Shown piece by piece: positions 1-10,919 of a stretch of DNA of 64,000 nt (position 1 is the first letter of the stretch; each line of letters starts with the position of its first letter). The stretch covers positions 90,190,254 through 90,254,253 of the forward strand of contig OX388343.1 of NCBI GenBank assembly GCA_947579665.1, read 5' to 3'. Source of the DNA: Sympetrum striolatum (Eukaryota; Arthropoda; Insecta; Odonata; Libellulidae). The notes under the pieces are model-generated. The model saw only the letters and a program-made list of their open reading frames with translations, ran no database searches and was not told where the DNA came from. Position numbers and translations under genes: made by a program.

Positions 1-3000
1 CCCCTAGTAATGACAATACAGCGGAACTGTCAGCTGAACGGTTCGCTACCCTCTTTCCCTTTGCTTACAGATGGGGTAGCGAAGCACTATGTCACCTCTT
101 GTGGAAAAAAATTCTTAAAAGTTTTCTTTGGTAAGAGTATCCTGAGGTGGGTTTTAGGAGGGGGTTGTTAATAGGATTAGTAGACGTGGGATTGAGGAGA
201 GGAGCCTAAGAGAAACTCGGTTTGTTGGAGGATTTATCACCAAGATGAAATGGACTCTGTAACCGCTACACCCTAATGAAGCAAATGCCATGATAGCAGT
301 GAAAATGTGCGGTTTTACGGGAGATGTAATATCATGATAAATTTTCAGTCATATTTTTGGAGAGAAGGTTTAATGTTGATGAAATGCCAATCTGAGCCAT
401 GATTAATTTATTGTTTCCTATGGCAATAATTGCGGAAAAATTGCAATGTAATATAGTCACATAACGAAAATATCAGTCATATGCATCAATGTTTTTTTAA
501 TAAAACAATATAGTCCTCTTCTTTATAGATTTAAATTATCAAATTCATTTTAGGCTATGTGGCCAGCCATTATATTTATCTACGTAACGTTAGCTCCTTA
601 TTTAGCTCAATAAAATCAGGATTGACTTGCGTGAACAAAAATAACTAAGTAGAGTTAATGATTTATTTTCTTCAAATTTACTCCTTTGATTGTGATTTAC
701 AAAAAAGTGCTGCAAGGGTCAAATTTCGTTCGTGGAAGAAAGTTTTAACTGAACATTTATAATATAATGAGAATATATAAGTATAAGAAATAAAATATAT
801 TATAGGATGATATAGATAAGCCAATTTTAAATGTATATTAAATAGATTAAGCTATTTACATGCTTTCCGCGAAATATGGTTGCATGGAAAAATTTTCAGC
901 AGTTTTGTGGGAAATGTTTCGTGTAACTCACATTTTTCACCTAAAAATAAAACCAATACGCTTTAAAAGCTCAATTAAGGAGATATTTGCAACTTTCTCA
1001 TCTTGTCCATCGGCTACTACTTGTGATAAGACGAGCTTTTACGTTTATCATTAACTGATTTGTTTATAAGTTACCTCTGCGGTTACGGTTACGACATTGC
1101 AAAAGTTAAGAAAAAGTACGTGAACCAGATGTTATTATCGAAAGATTGAGGAAATCAGACTAATAGATTCGGCTAATTCGAGTTCCTTTTTTGATTGATT
1201 GACTTCCGTAAATAAATCGAAAAGTTTCATCCCAGTCAATGTGAAAGAATTCGGAGAGAATCGGAGTACCATAGCCATTAATTGCTTCGAATCAGGTGGT
1301 CGGCTTCGAGAGCGTGTTGTCTTGAGAGAAAAGTGGATTTAATTGAAACTCCATCGCGATTCTTCAGAACTAAGGGATGAAACGTAGAATGTAGCGTTGT
1401 CTATGGAATTGTTTTACTTCCCTCGTTCATTTTATCTCCATTAATTCGAGCATCTTCCATTTGATTACTCTAAATCCGTAACGTCGAATATAAAAAAAAT
1501 CCTTGCAACTGAAACGCTTAAGTGGATTGTCATCTATTTGCTTTGAGCAGAAATTCTGGACGATTTGATTATAGAGCCACAGTGGGCGTTATGGATACTC
1601 AAGCTTGACTCAACTGTCATTTATGTTCAGTATTTAGTACAAGTCATCTTGATCTGATAATGAGTGTTCAATTGGTTTATGTTGGGAATTACTTTGATTT
1701 ACAATTACTCTCGATATTTCATAACGGTTCACAGTCTCAACAAGCATAAAGTCGTGTCTATTATAAATGGAGATCCTGTTTACATATACAAAAAATAACT
1801 CGGAATACTTCCTGTGGTTTCTTAAGGTCGCAGCTCAAGATTTATAAAACAGTTTTAAGGAAGGAAATGCTGAAGGTCGTTCAAATGGCTGGAATAATAG
1901 TTCCTTGTACATACATACTACTGTAATACATTCTCAAAATCGAGCTTTGATTAATCGCGTGCAAATATTTATCCATGTATTTATGTGGGAGTTCACTTCA
2001 TATGTTTGTACTTCATACTTCATACGTATTTCCCATATTACTTGAAGGGTATTACAGAATATCTGTATTAGAGTCCCGAAATATTTTTAAATTCTTACAT
2101 ACAGCATAACAGCACTAGTAGTACTAAAATTTGGTAGGTCAAGTTCTGATGAAAAGAGGCGAAACTTATCGGAGTTTTTTTAACCTCGTTGTATCATGCA
2201 AGTCTAGGGTAACTTAGAAGTAAACGACCCCGCATATTTTTGTACCACCTGTAAAAGTGTCATACGAAAAATTATAATTGATTAACATCAATGTTTGGTA
2301 ATTAAATTTTACGTTAAATTTAATATGATTCATGTTTTTCCTGTCACTTTAATACGACGAATGAATATATTGTCATTTGGAAAATATTTGTTTATAAAAA
2401 ATTCATCTGCCTTGAATTAAGAATTCCTTAATTTTCTCTCCAGCTTCACATCTAGGTTTGCTTTGTTTATTTAATATTTATAGTATGTGAAATATTTGCA
2501 TGTTAGTATTTTTATGGCAAGTAAATTTTGTTGCAAGATTTTATATAATGAGGTAAGTTCATCCTTAGAGAAGTTTACCGATATTTTCCCAGAAAAATCG
2601 ATTTCCTGAAATAGTATGATATTTATCTACCAAAACTGTTAGTAGGAGTACGGAAGTTCTTGTGTAATAGAAGACACTTAATCAAGTCAATGATTAACCT
2701 TAAACGAACCTCATAACTGAAATGACTCATCCTAGCGTAATAATGATTTTTAAATAAAAAAAATTATCTCGTAATCTGGATATTATTTCATAGTTATTTA
2801 TTTTTGATTGATGTACGTAAATAAGATTATGAAAAACTTTAAACCTTAAATTTTAATTTTATTCGAGGAAAATTTTCAGGTTTGGTGTATCCTGCAAGTT
2901 AGTTTTTATTATCTGCCAATATTTTTAGCCAGTTAATTACAATGTTATGTCTTACATTTATAAATGAGGACTTTTCCTTTTATGTAAGGAGATATAAAAT

Positions 3001-5009
3001 CGACATATGATGGAATTAAGTTTTCACATAGCATATGAAAGCGTTCATTTTACCCAAGTATTTTTCACATCTTATACAAAATAAAATTGACTCACTTACC
3101 CTCTTCCAACTAGTGTTTCCCGTTTTCAGACGAAGGAAAACGCTTTGCAACGGAAAACACTTAAAGAGGAAAATGAATCCCGATAATATGTTCGGAAAAT
3201 ATTGATTCGGTGGAATCGCCCTGAGGCGCTAGAGTTTGATGACGATCGCGAGCGCGTGCAAAGAAGTAAAAGGAATTGGCCTCCGTAATTATCTCGCCAA
3301 TTGGTGGGTGTGTGTCGTACGAGTGTCGGAGAGATCCATTGAATAATTCATGGTTAGGAAGGGCGTAGAAAAAGGGAGGGGATATTGAGAAAGATGGAGT
3401 CTTTCCCGAGAAGATATCTTCCACGGGGCAAAGAAGGAAATGGCCTCTTAAAAACAACGGCGACTCGTTTTCGTCCCTCTTTTTTGCCATCTTTCTTGAT
3501 TCGTTGCAAATTTACAAGCTCCGGGCGCCTACGTACATCTGACGGAACGATTCGCCTCCGCTCTCTCTCCACGTTCTGGATGGAGAAAATTACGTCCGGG
3601 CTCGTATCCATTTGATGCCGCGCTATTCGGCACTCCTTTGTTTTTTTCCGAGCGCCATTCTCATCTCCCACTCGCGCTCCACCTCTCTATCGCCGTAATT
3701 TCTTTGTTTCCGTGGGTGTCGACCCATCTGTATTTTTGGGCGTCTGTTTCCATTCTATGTGCCCGCCTAATAGGAACTATAATTATATCTATATTTATCA
3801 ACGCGTTTCATTTAATTGGTTCAGCAGGATCCAGAATAGTTAAATTTCTAGTAATTCAAACGCTGTAGTAATGAAGTTCGTCCTAAAAATTTTATTAAAT
3901 GGTGATGATTCATTCGACATTCATTCAATCGGCATTAATATATATTTGTTAATATAGTGTAATTGGAAATTAATTTGGTTATATCATCACATTTGGAAAC
4001 AATTTTCTCAATTTTTGCATGTACGAATCATTAGTTTATTCTTATCACCTCAAATACACTCCTAGGAACTGCTTTAGAGCTCACCTTCAATACGGAAAAT
4101 ACTAGCAACTCATATGTTAGTAGTTCAGTGTGGGTCCCATTGCAACTGCTCGTTTAGGGGCCTTTGGTACTGTTTAGGCATCATTGAAAGACGCAATGAA
4201 ATGTATTGTCAGTCTCACATTTTGGACATCTTTGTGAAATTCCGGCTGTAATTTATCATTATCACGCTTATTTATTATAAGAAAAGTAAATTCTGCTAAA
4301 TTAAAGGTAACGTTATCTCATACGAGTAACACTCCAATACACTGACTTATAATGCGATAAAAAGCCATCAGTCAGCAGAGGGGAAATATTTCTGGCTCTT
4401 AAACCCTAAAATTCCTGTCATAAAAAACCTCATCTAGCTACTATAACTATTTTCACACTCTGTATTCGAACACGAAAAGTCCACCAAGATTTTTCGCACG
4501 CCTAACCCATAAATCACAGGTACAGGTGGTAGGTTCGAAACTGGTAGCATCGCTTTACTCAACAGATGAATTCGAAGGCCAACTCGCAGCTCGACTTGTC
4601 GCCTTGTGTATTAGTTATTTGCTCCGTCCATTCGCGAGACTTAGCAAATTCCTGTGCACTTTTCCGATGACGTCTCGATATCATAATCCCATTTGGTGGC
4701 GCTAATCTTTGCACCGAGGAGGCGCTAACGGTGCGAATGAGACCCTCCTGGTCGGTAGTTGTCGCAGCGGAGGGCTCCTTACATTTCAAATGTAGACCGT
4801 GTAAATGTTTGTGGAATAAGATTACATAACTCTAATGCAAGATATTTCAATTACGGTTCCCGAGAGGAAACCTGGCAGTGTGCGGGAATTTTCCGCCTCC
4901 GGACAATTGCAAAAATTCCTCACCGATTACTGTTCGTAAGAGCCATTTCTCGCCGGAACACTTGCTTGTCATTTGTATTGTTTTGCTTAAGCCACGATGT
5001 CATAGGGGC
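1..5009. other. No recognised gene; AT-rich with two GC-richer islands
   Basis: I see no recognisable coding exon, RNA gene or transposon here. Two islands, about 3140-3770 and 4530-4990, are clearly richer in G+C than their surroundings. Both carry short overlapping open frames on the two strands, which is what fewer AT-rich stop codons would give by chance. None of the translations has a domain I know. A consensus-like minus-strand splice donor (GTAAGT) lies at about 3094-3099, but no convincing exon runs into it. Confidence 0.6.
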
Positions 5010-5024
5010 CGGACTATCAATATA

Positions 5025-5170
5025 TTAGTACATATTGTTCATATTATGTACATTATCGTATTTTATATTATATTGTATATTATTGTATTTTTTATATTAT
5101 TGTACGTTAGTACATATTATATTGTGCATTAGTGCATATTATTGTACATTATTACATATACATAGTACAT
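5025..5170. repeat. Degenerate AT-rich minisatellite
   Basis: This stretch is made of loosely repeated units built on TACATATTAT, TGTACATTA and TTATATTATTGTA. Units vary in length and sequence, so the array is old. It contains two overlapping open frames rich in Tyr, Ile and Leu (within 4878-5271) that follow from the repeat composition and are not genes. The array ends about 100 bp before the fold-back element at 5270. Confidence 0.65.
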
Positions 5171-5269
5171 GCCATCCAAAATTCTCCGCATTTGTCTACA
5201 AATTTCTTAAATTACGCGGAAGGAGTAATTTTCAATTATTTTTGCCTTCACTTGGTGTAGCTTCATCTT

Positions 5270-5451
5270 AAAACACATAAGATAAAAACAAACTCTGAAT
5301 TGATTCCACAAATTTAAAAAAGCGCACAACTGGACTCGAAGTTACAACTGAACTGAGCTGTTACACCTGAAGATGACGTTGTAACGTCGAAATCGGTTGT
5401 GTGTTTTTTATTTGTGGAATAATATCATAGTTCGTTTTTATCTTATGTTTT
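5270..5451. mobile_element. Fold-back element with hammerhead-like core
   Basis: Two inverted arms of about 56-61 bp (5270-5330 and 5396-5451) pair with roughly 85% identity and two small gaps. Both contain ATAAGATAAAAAC, then ATTCCACAAA, then CACAAC in the same order. The 65-bp centre holds a CTGAAGA-stem-GAAA motif, annotated separately. The arms would extend the ribozyme's stem III. The layout suggests a small non-autonomous retroelement (retrozyme-like) or the decayed 3' end of a Penelope-like element, because that family carries hammerhead motifs next to terminal repeats. A simple MITE that happens to hold the motif remains possible. No target-site duplication was resolved. Confidence 0.6.
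5367..5393 (+). ncRNA. Hammerhead-ribozyme-like motif (degenerate)
   Basis: The order is CTGAAGA (5367-5373), one T, a 6-bp stem GACGTT/AACGTC (5375-5380 with 5383-5388), then GAAA (5389-5392). A hammerhead core reads CUGAUGA, stem II, GAAA, so the match is one base off in the first box and exact in the second. Downstream TCGGTTGTG can pair with upstream CACAACTGG as stem III. The expected U at the cleavage site appears to be A, and I find no clean stem I, so activity is doubtful. The same architecture recurs at 36233 behind a Penelope-like element. Confidence 0.45.
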
Positions 5452-8400
5452 ATAAGAAATAGTTTCAACCTCAAGTTTCCATTAATTATTGAAACTCAAG
5501 CGACGAGTGATAGTATACAACTTGGAAAGATGGAAAAACCGGAGAAAGAGCCTAATATGAATCTAATTTAAATCCTCCACCATTTATTGTAATGATAGAT
5601 AATAATTCTTCAACTACCGAATACCACTCTTTAAGGAGAAATCGTCCTGTGAATTATTTTAACGAAAAAAATTTCAATTTACTGAAACTGGTACGTTTCT
5701 CAATTTGCAAATATTATCGAATGTCTTAGTTATCTCCCTTAATCATGTTCAGCTGAGGATTTGGCTATCTGGATCAGGAGAAAATACTTTGTGTCCTTTT
5801 GTTTAGCACATGGTACTACTTGAGTGTTTTTTAAAAAGACTGCAAGTGAGAGGTGAAACTTAATATCGATCTAAAAGCTGTTGAATGGGATTTAGAGTCC
5901 AATTTATTCTCCATGTTACATGTTATGAAAGTAACCTCAGCATTTACAATCGAGGGTCGTTTGGGATGAGTTAGCAGAATATTTTGGTGGGATGGTCGTC
6001 TTCGAGTTTCGTGGAAAATCGTTTTATTTATTTTCGTCATACACTTACCTTCAGCCTCTTAATTCTGAAGAAAATTGATTTCGTTAGAGTGTAATTGCTT
6101 GCTATCTCTTAGATAATCGAGATACTTCGGCTGTTGTCAAAGATGATTGTCACATCTCCATCCTTATTTTTTTAGATTATAATTTTAATACCATTTTATA
6201 TTCTTTACTCTCGGTTTCATTGTTACCAATGACTTGCTTTAATTCTGGAATACTCGTTTTTTTAATGCTATGGTATTGCATGTATTAAGCTGCCATACTA
6301 TCTAAAGCATTAAGTACTTAGGCGTAGCCTGGCAACAAGAAGGTGAAAAGGATAATAAAGTAATTGTTTCGCTTGATCCGATCTTTTAGTTTGGTTAACT
6401 GCTTCTAAAATAGGTTACGCTTGATCTGTTGGAAACTATATACGGCAAGTAATGGTCAGTGTGAGCAATTATGTGGAGCGGTAAAGTAAACAGTAATTTC
6501 AGAGTAGTGTTAACGCTTATTTCCAGTTTCTCACTGAATATAAGATGAGCCGCATGGAACGTAATTTGCAACTCTTTCATTTGAGTCGGGAGGAAAAGTG
6601 GCTTATTCATTTTTTGCCGCTCGCCCAGTCATGTTATTTTCGTTTTACAAACTGCGGTCCGAGGAATAGAATGGCTGGTGATTATACAAATTAGCTTTCC
6701 CGGCACGTTTGTATTATAATGAGCAACTTTTATGACCCTTGACTTTCCATTTATGAATGTCCAATCCTTCTTTTACGCCACTGTTCATGTTACAATCCAC
6801 CTCATTCATAACACTGTTTGCACTATGCAGTAATTCGCTTCCCGTTACGCATTTGTCTTCTCTACGTACGAGGAAATTGATTCCTTCCTCCTGGGAGAAA
6901 TAGCTGGTATTCACGGAAAATCCTTTCACTGTATAGATTTTCATGACACGGAAAGAAGTTAGTGCCTTACGCTCGTTATGCATGTTTCGAGGTAACATAA
7001 TTTGAATCGATCCACTAAGTGCCTTTTTTGCGAATGTCTTTTTCGTAGTACTTGCTAACAAACTGTTGATCTATCAGGTTCACACATTTACTGCTTTCTT
7101 GTTACGACTTTCTCGACCGATAAAGGTTATCTAAATTTGGATATCCACAATGGAATATCTGCAATATGAAAGACTCGTGATATGATATTTTTATGTCTCG
7201 TGATTTATTGTTAAATTTGATTAGTAATGAAAAAACAATAAATAATAAATGATCATCAAAGTTTGTTAGGAGTTTTTATTGTTGATTATTTTGAATGATA
7301 TACGTTTGAATCATTATAAATCAAGTATATTTATAAAAAATATCCATCCCTAGGTATGCATGATATTTTCCATTAATTTAGTAAGCGCCTGAAGAAGTTT
7401 GAATGAGGTATCATGATTATTTCTACAAAGCCTCTTTGCTCCTCGTTGAAAATTAATTTGATTTATTAGTCTTCATAAAACCAATTCGAGGATTGTTTAT
7501 CTTTTTCATAGTTTGATACTAATTTAGATCACTGCACCTTAACATTTTGGGAGGTGACATTAGGACAGGGTCATTTAATGCACATTTTGATCGATACGTT
7601 TCATTAAAGCAAGATGAAAGGGCAACGCTGTAACTGGGTTAAGGCGAAGTTGGCTCTTAACGTTAGCACAGAATTTATGAAGAGAACGTGTCTCAATAAT
7701 TTTAAGACCTCGCGAATATGAAAAATAAATCCATTACTTTTATTATAATCGATTTAATATGTTTTTGAATTTAATTTGTAATGAATTTGCTCTCGATCGA
7801 TATCGATCGAATAAGTCCGCAACAACTTCGACACAATTAAGAAACGCAATGGCCCACGTTTTAACAAGCAGTGCCTTTTTCTTTTAGATCTATTCCCCTT
7901 TTATTCACCTGGATACCGAAGTTGACTGAGAAGTAACTATCCTAAAGTAAATAGAACGTTATATTATGTCTTCGGGCATATTCTCCGGATCTCGTCTTTC
8001 CTTCTCTATTTCAAGTAACCAATACCCTTCAATCTTTTCTTGGTCTCTCTCTTTTGTTTCTTCTCGGTTCGGTCTTCTTTGAATGCCTCTTTTCTACCAT
8101 CCTATTTATACACATCAGTCCAAATAAGTAGCCGTAATTAACTCTCCCGAATGATTATCCCTGATATTTTATTTCTCACATTTATTTTGCTTCAATTCAT
8201 TTACATTAAAATTTTAAAAAAATTTTTCTTTTAAGATTTCTCATACGTATACTACTTGTACCTGATTTCTTAGTTTTTAGCGATTTCTGCTATATTAAGA
8301 CATTGACTGGATCTCCAGTAGTCCACATAATCCACTAATTTCTGTTCAATTATTTTAAGACTATAAACTAAAGCATCCGTTACATGTGTTACGTGGCTTC

Positions 8401-10076
8401 AAGAGATACTTAGATAAGGATTTTTATTCGCTTTCTTCTCGCATATTGGCTCCGTAGTATCGGGTGTAGTCTTCTTGGAATATTTTCCCATCTTCATTAT
8501 GTTGGAAAGAACCATATCACAATCTTCATCCGCGGTATTCATAGCCCTTTCCTACTTAAATTATTTTTCAATTGCTCAATTAAAAAAAACTCCCAAGTAC
8601 GATTAATTAGTGTAATCTGCATCCTCTTGCAAAACCGAAGAATTAATTCCATTAATGTAATTTACTTTTACTCGGATGTGGCGGCACGAGCGGCAGGGAT
8701 GCAATGTTCTACTACGATGGAGATATAATACCGCATTCGCAGCATTTGAACTTCATCAATTAAAACTTTGCATATTTCTGCTTTGAAGCTTTCCTTTGAC
8801 GACATGCAGATAACTTATCTGTTTTTCTAAAATTTACTCTAGTTTAATCTAAAGGGAGGAAGTGCGGTTAGCTACGCCCCTTCTCCGTGTGGCTGCGTTG
8901 CAACAACTTTCCTCCCTTCCGTATTAGAAGAAGGACTTCCGCACTATGAATGGCTCCCTCTCACGGAGTAGATTTTTCTATTATTAAATAATACAATTCT
9001 TCCCTTATTTTGTTGAAAAGCCTGGCTTTAGTAAGTAAGTCCAGCGTTAAAATTTCCAGCTAAATCTGCTCACTATCTATAATGAAGATTAAGTGTAACA
9101 ATGCACGGTATGCTACAGCATAGAGTTATTTTATAATACATACTTTTGAGATTTTGAGCTCACTCAATTTGGTACACGCATTAATCATCATTTTTAGTAC
9201 CACCGAAGATTTAACTACAGATTAAAATACGTTTTGTTATAGTTAAAGAGAAGATTACAATTTAATCCTACAATAAATATATATGGGAACACCAGGTTTT
9301 AAATTTAATTTTTTAATTCTTTAATCTTAAAATTATAAAATTTGAAAATTACTTAAAGTAAATAAGATCGAAAATCCTATATAGATATTTAATGGACTGC
9401 CAACAGGGTGGAAAGGACATAAGATAATTGTTCCAACAGCCATAAAAATGACAATAATTAACGTTCTCATACTATGAGATATTTATGTATTATTTTGTGA
9501 TATATATTTTAAATTATTATCAGGCGGCGATTTATGATGCTATTTATTGGCATGTAAAGCACGGTCTTACTTTTAAATTATTCGTAAGTAACGAATGCAG
9601 TTTTATTATTTTGATGCTTTTACTCTTTTAAGTTATTGTGAGTTGAGAATACATATGTTTAGCGATGAAAATTCCATGAGAATTCACGGTCGATTACACT
9701 TACAAGAAGATCATTTATTGCCAAGATTTATGCAAGAAAGAACATCTTGCAAATTAACCTGAAAACCCCGACTGCTGCTTCGCATGCTTCCTCTCCCGAA
9801 ATCGAGAGTTTTACTCCGCGGATGTCCAAAAAGAGACTCAAGGTTATCACAGGTTATCGCCGCTCTGTCCCAGTTACCGCATCCCGACCGCGACGGAACC
9901 CAAAATGCTCCAAATCACGCGAATTTCCCGCTCAACTCCAAAATTTCTTCGTGAATCATTTTTCGGTTGTCATTCTTCCAGACGCTTGACCTACTTCTGC
10001 GTCGAGGGTAATTCTGAGATTTCGTATCGCCGCTGGACCGACCCGACCGATCCAAATAGCCTATCAGACACGCATT
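5452..10076. other. No recognised gene
   Basis: AT-rich sequence with modest GC-richer patches near 6600-7060, 8660-8960 and 9740-10050. The longest open frame, on the minus strand at 6714-7061, begins with TTG rather than ATG and resembles no family I know. A perfect 18-bp palindrome (TCGATCGATATCGATCGA) lies at 7793-7810. A minus-strand GTAAGT near 6043-6048 has no convincing exon behind it. Confidence 0.6.
7793..7810. repeat. Perfect 18-bp palindrome
   Basis: TCGATCGATATCGATCGA reads the same on both strands. It contains ATCGAT cores similar to the insect DRE/DREF element TATCGATA, but the flanks of the exact site are not met. It may simply be a tandem ATCG expansion. Confidence 0.7.
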
Positions 10077-10100
10077 AACCATTGATGAGAATCAATGGTT
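10077..10100. repeat. Perfect 10-bp hairpin
   Basis: AACCATTGAT and ATCAATGGTT are exact inverted copies separated by the four bases GAGA. The stem lies in a GC-richer island that also holds a tRNA-like segment 110 bp downstream. No run of T follows, and there is no neighbouring gene to suggest a function. Confidence 0.7.
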
Positions 10101-10211
10101 GTCAATACAGTCAAGCATTTTGTGGCGTAATTCTACGTAATACCCTGAGATTCTTCTTCCGGTTGGTTTTGAAAGTCGTTTGACAGAGCAGAAGTATTAC
10201 TGTTTAAAGAT

Positions 10212-10305
10212 TTTGGGCAGCTGAGGCCGTTCTTTCCACGGGAGATCGAACCTGGGAAGTTTCAATCAAAGGCTAACGCGCAAACCCGCTCTGCTTTTCA
10301 AGAAC
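10212..10305 (-). mobile_element. Possible tRNA-derived SINE head (minus strand)
   Basis: Read on the minus strand there is a polymerase III box-B-like GGTTCGATC (plus positions about 10245-10253), preceded by GCGCGTTAGCCTTTG and by a weak box-A-like stretch. The GCGTTAGCCTTTG segment resembles GCGTTTGCCTTTGG in the SINE at 28645, so this may be a diverged member of that family. The clover-leaf cannot be completed, so it is not a functional tRNA gene. No tail or target duplication was found. Confidence 0.35.
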
Positions 10306-10775
10306 CCTACGCGGAGGAGTAATTGGTAGAAAGATAAGTAGAGATATAACAGGAAGTAGCTATCATCAGTCGGACATATATGCCGTTATTTTTAGGGTAA
10401 TAAAGGAAGGGAACAAGTGTAAAGACGTGATTCATTTGAGACTTACGAAAATATCACTCCCGTTTTCCCCTTTTGGAGTAAGCGTTTGGTTTTCCTCTAT
10501 TCGCAAGTTCTGTCATTTCTTTTTCACCCTGGCATACATCCTTCTGTTCAAATATAAATGCATATACCACACATTCCCTTTCATTCTTGAAGCTACGAAG
10601 CATCTCTTCAGCATCTCTCACTCGATCCGTATTTTTCAATTTTCCATAAGTACATATTTATTCACCATCCAGCCATTGGCTCTTCCTCCTGGATACGGAT
10701 TCGATGAGACTTTCAAAACGTTTAACAGCGAAAGAAAATTAAGAACGTCAATCGTCGGATAAGTTTAAGTCCAAG

Positions 10776-10919
10776 ATGTCAGTGAATGGAGATAATGAGA
10801 AGCTCGGTAACGTTAGAAATTCGAGTCTTATATCCAATATAGTCACGTGGTTAAAAAAAGTAATCGCTGAAGGAGTCGGAGGCTATAATGGTATTATAAT
10901 TGGTGCTAAAAGTCAACTG
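10776..10919 (+). CDS. Candidate first exon, unknown product
   Basis: An ATG at 10776 opens 48 codons that end exactly at a good splice donor (CTG, then GTAAGA at 10920). An in-frame TGA follows two codons into the putative intron, so the frame makes sense only if spliced. The peptide is mixed polar and hydrophobic, starting MSVNGDNEKLG, with no domain I recognise. No matching acceptor or second exon was identified. A chance open frame beside a chance donor is a real alternative, because such six-base donors are expected dozens of times in a window this size. Confidence 0.25.

Noticed and set aside
4525..4560. GGTTCGAAACTGG resembling a tRNA T-arm
   Set aside because: No matching box A, anticodon arm or acceptor stem surrounds it.
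6714..7061. 115-codon minus-strand open frame, the longest in the window
   Set aside because: It starts with TTG, has no ATG near the start, no known domain and no splice borders. It lies in a patch where stops are rarer.
10427..10762. 111-codon plus-strand open frame with hydrophobic stretches
   Set aside because: It begins with GTG; the composition follows a pyrimidine-rich strand, and no family is recognisable.
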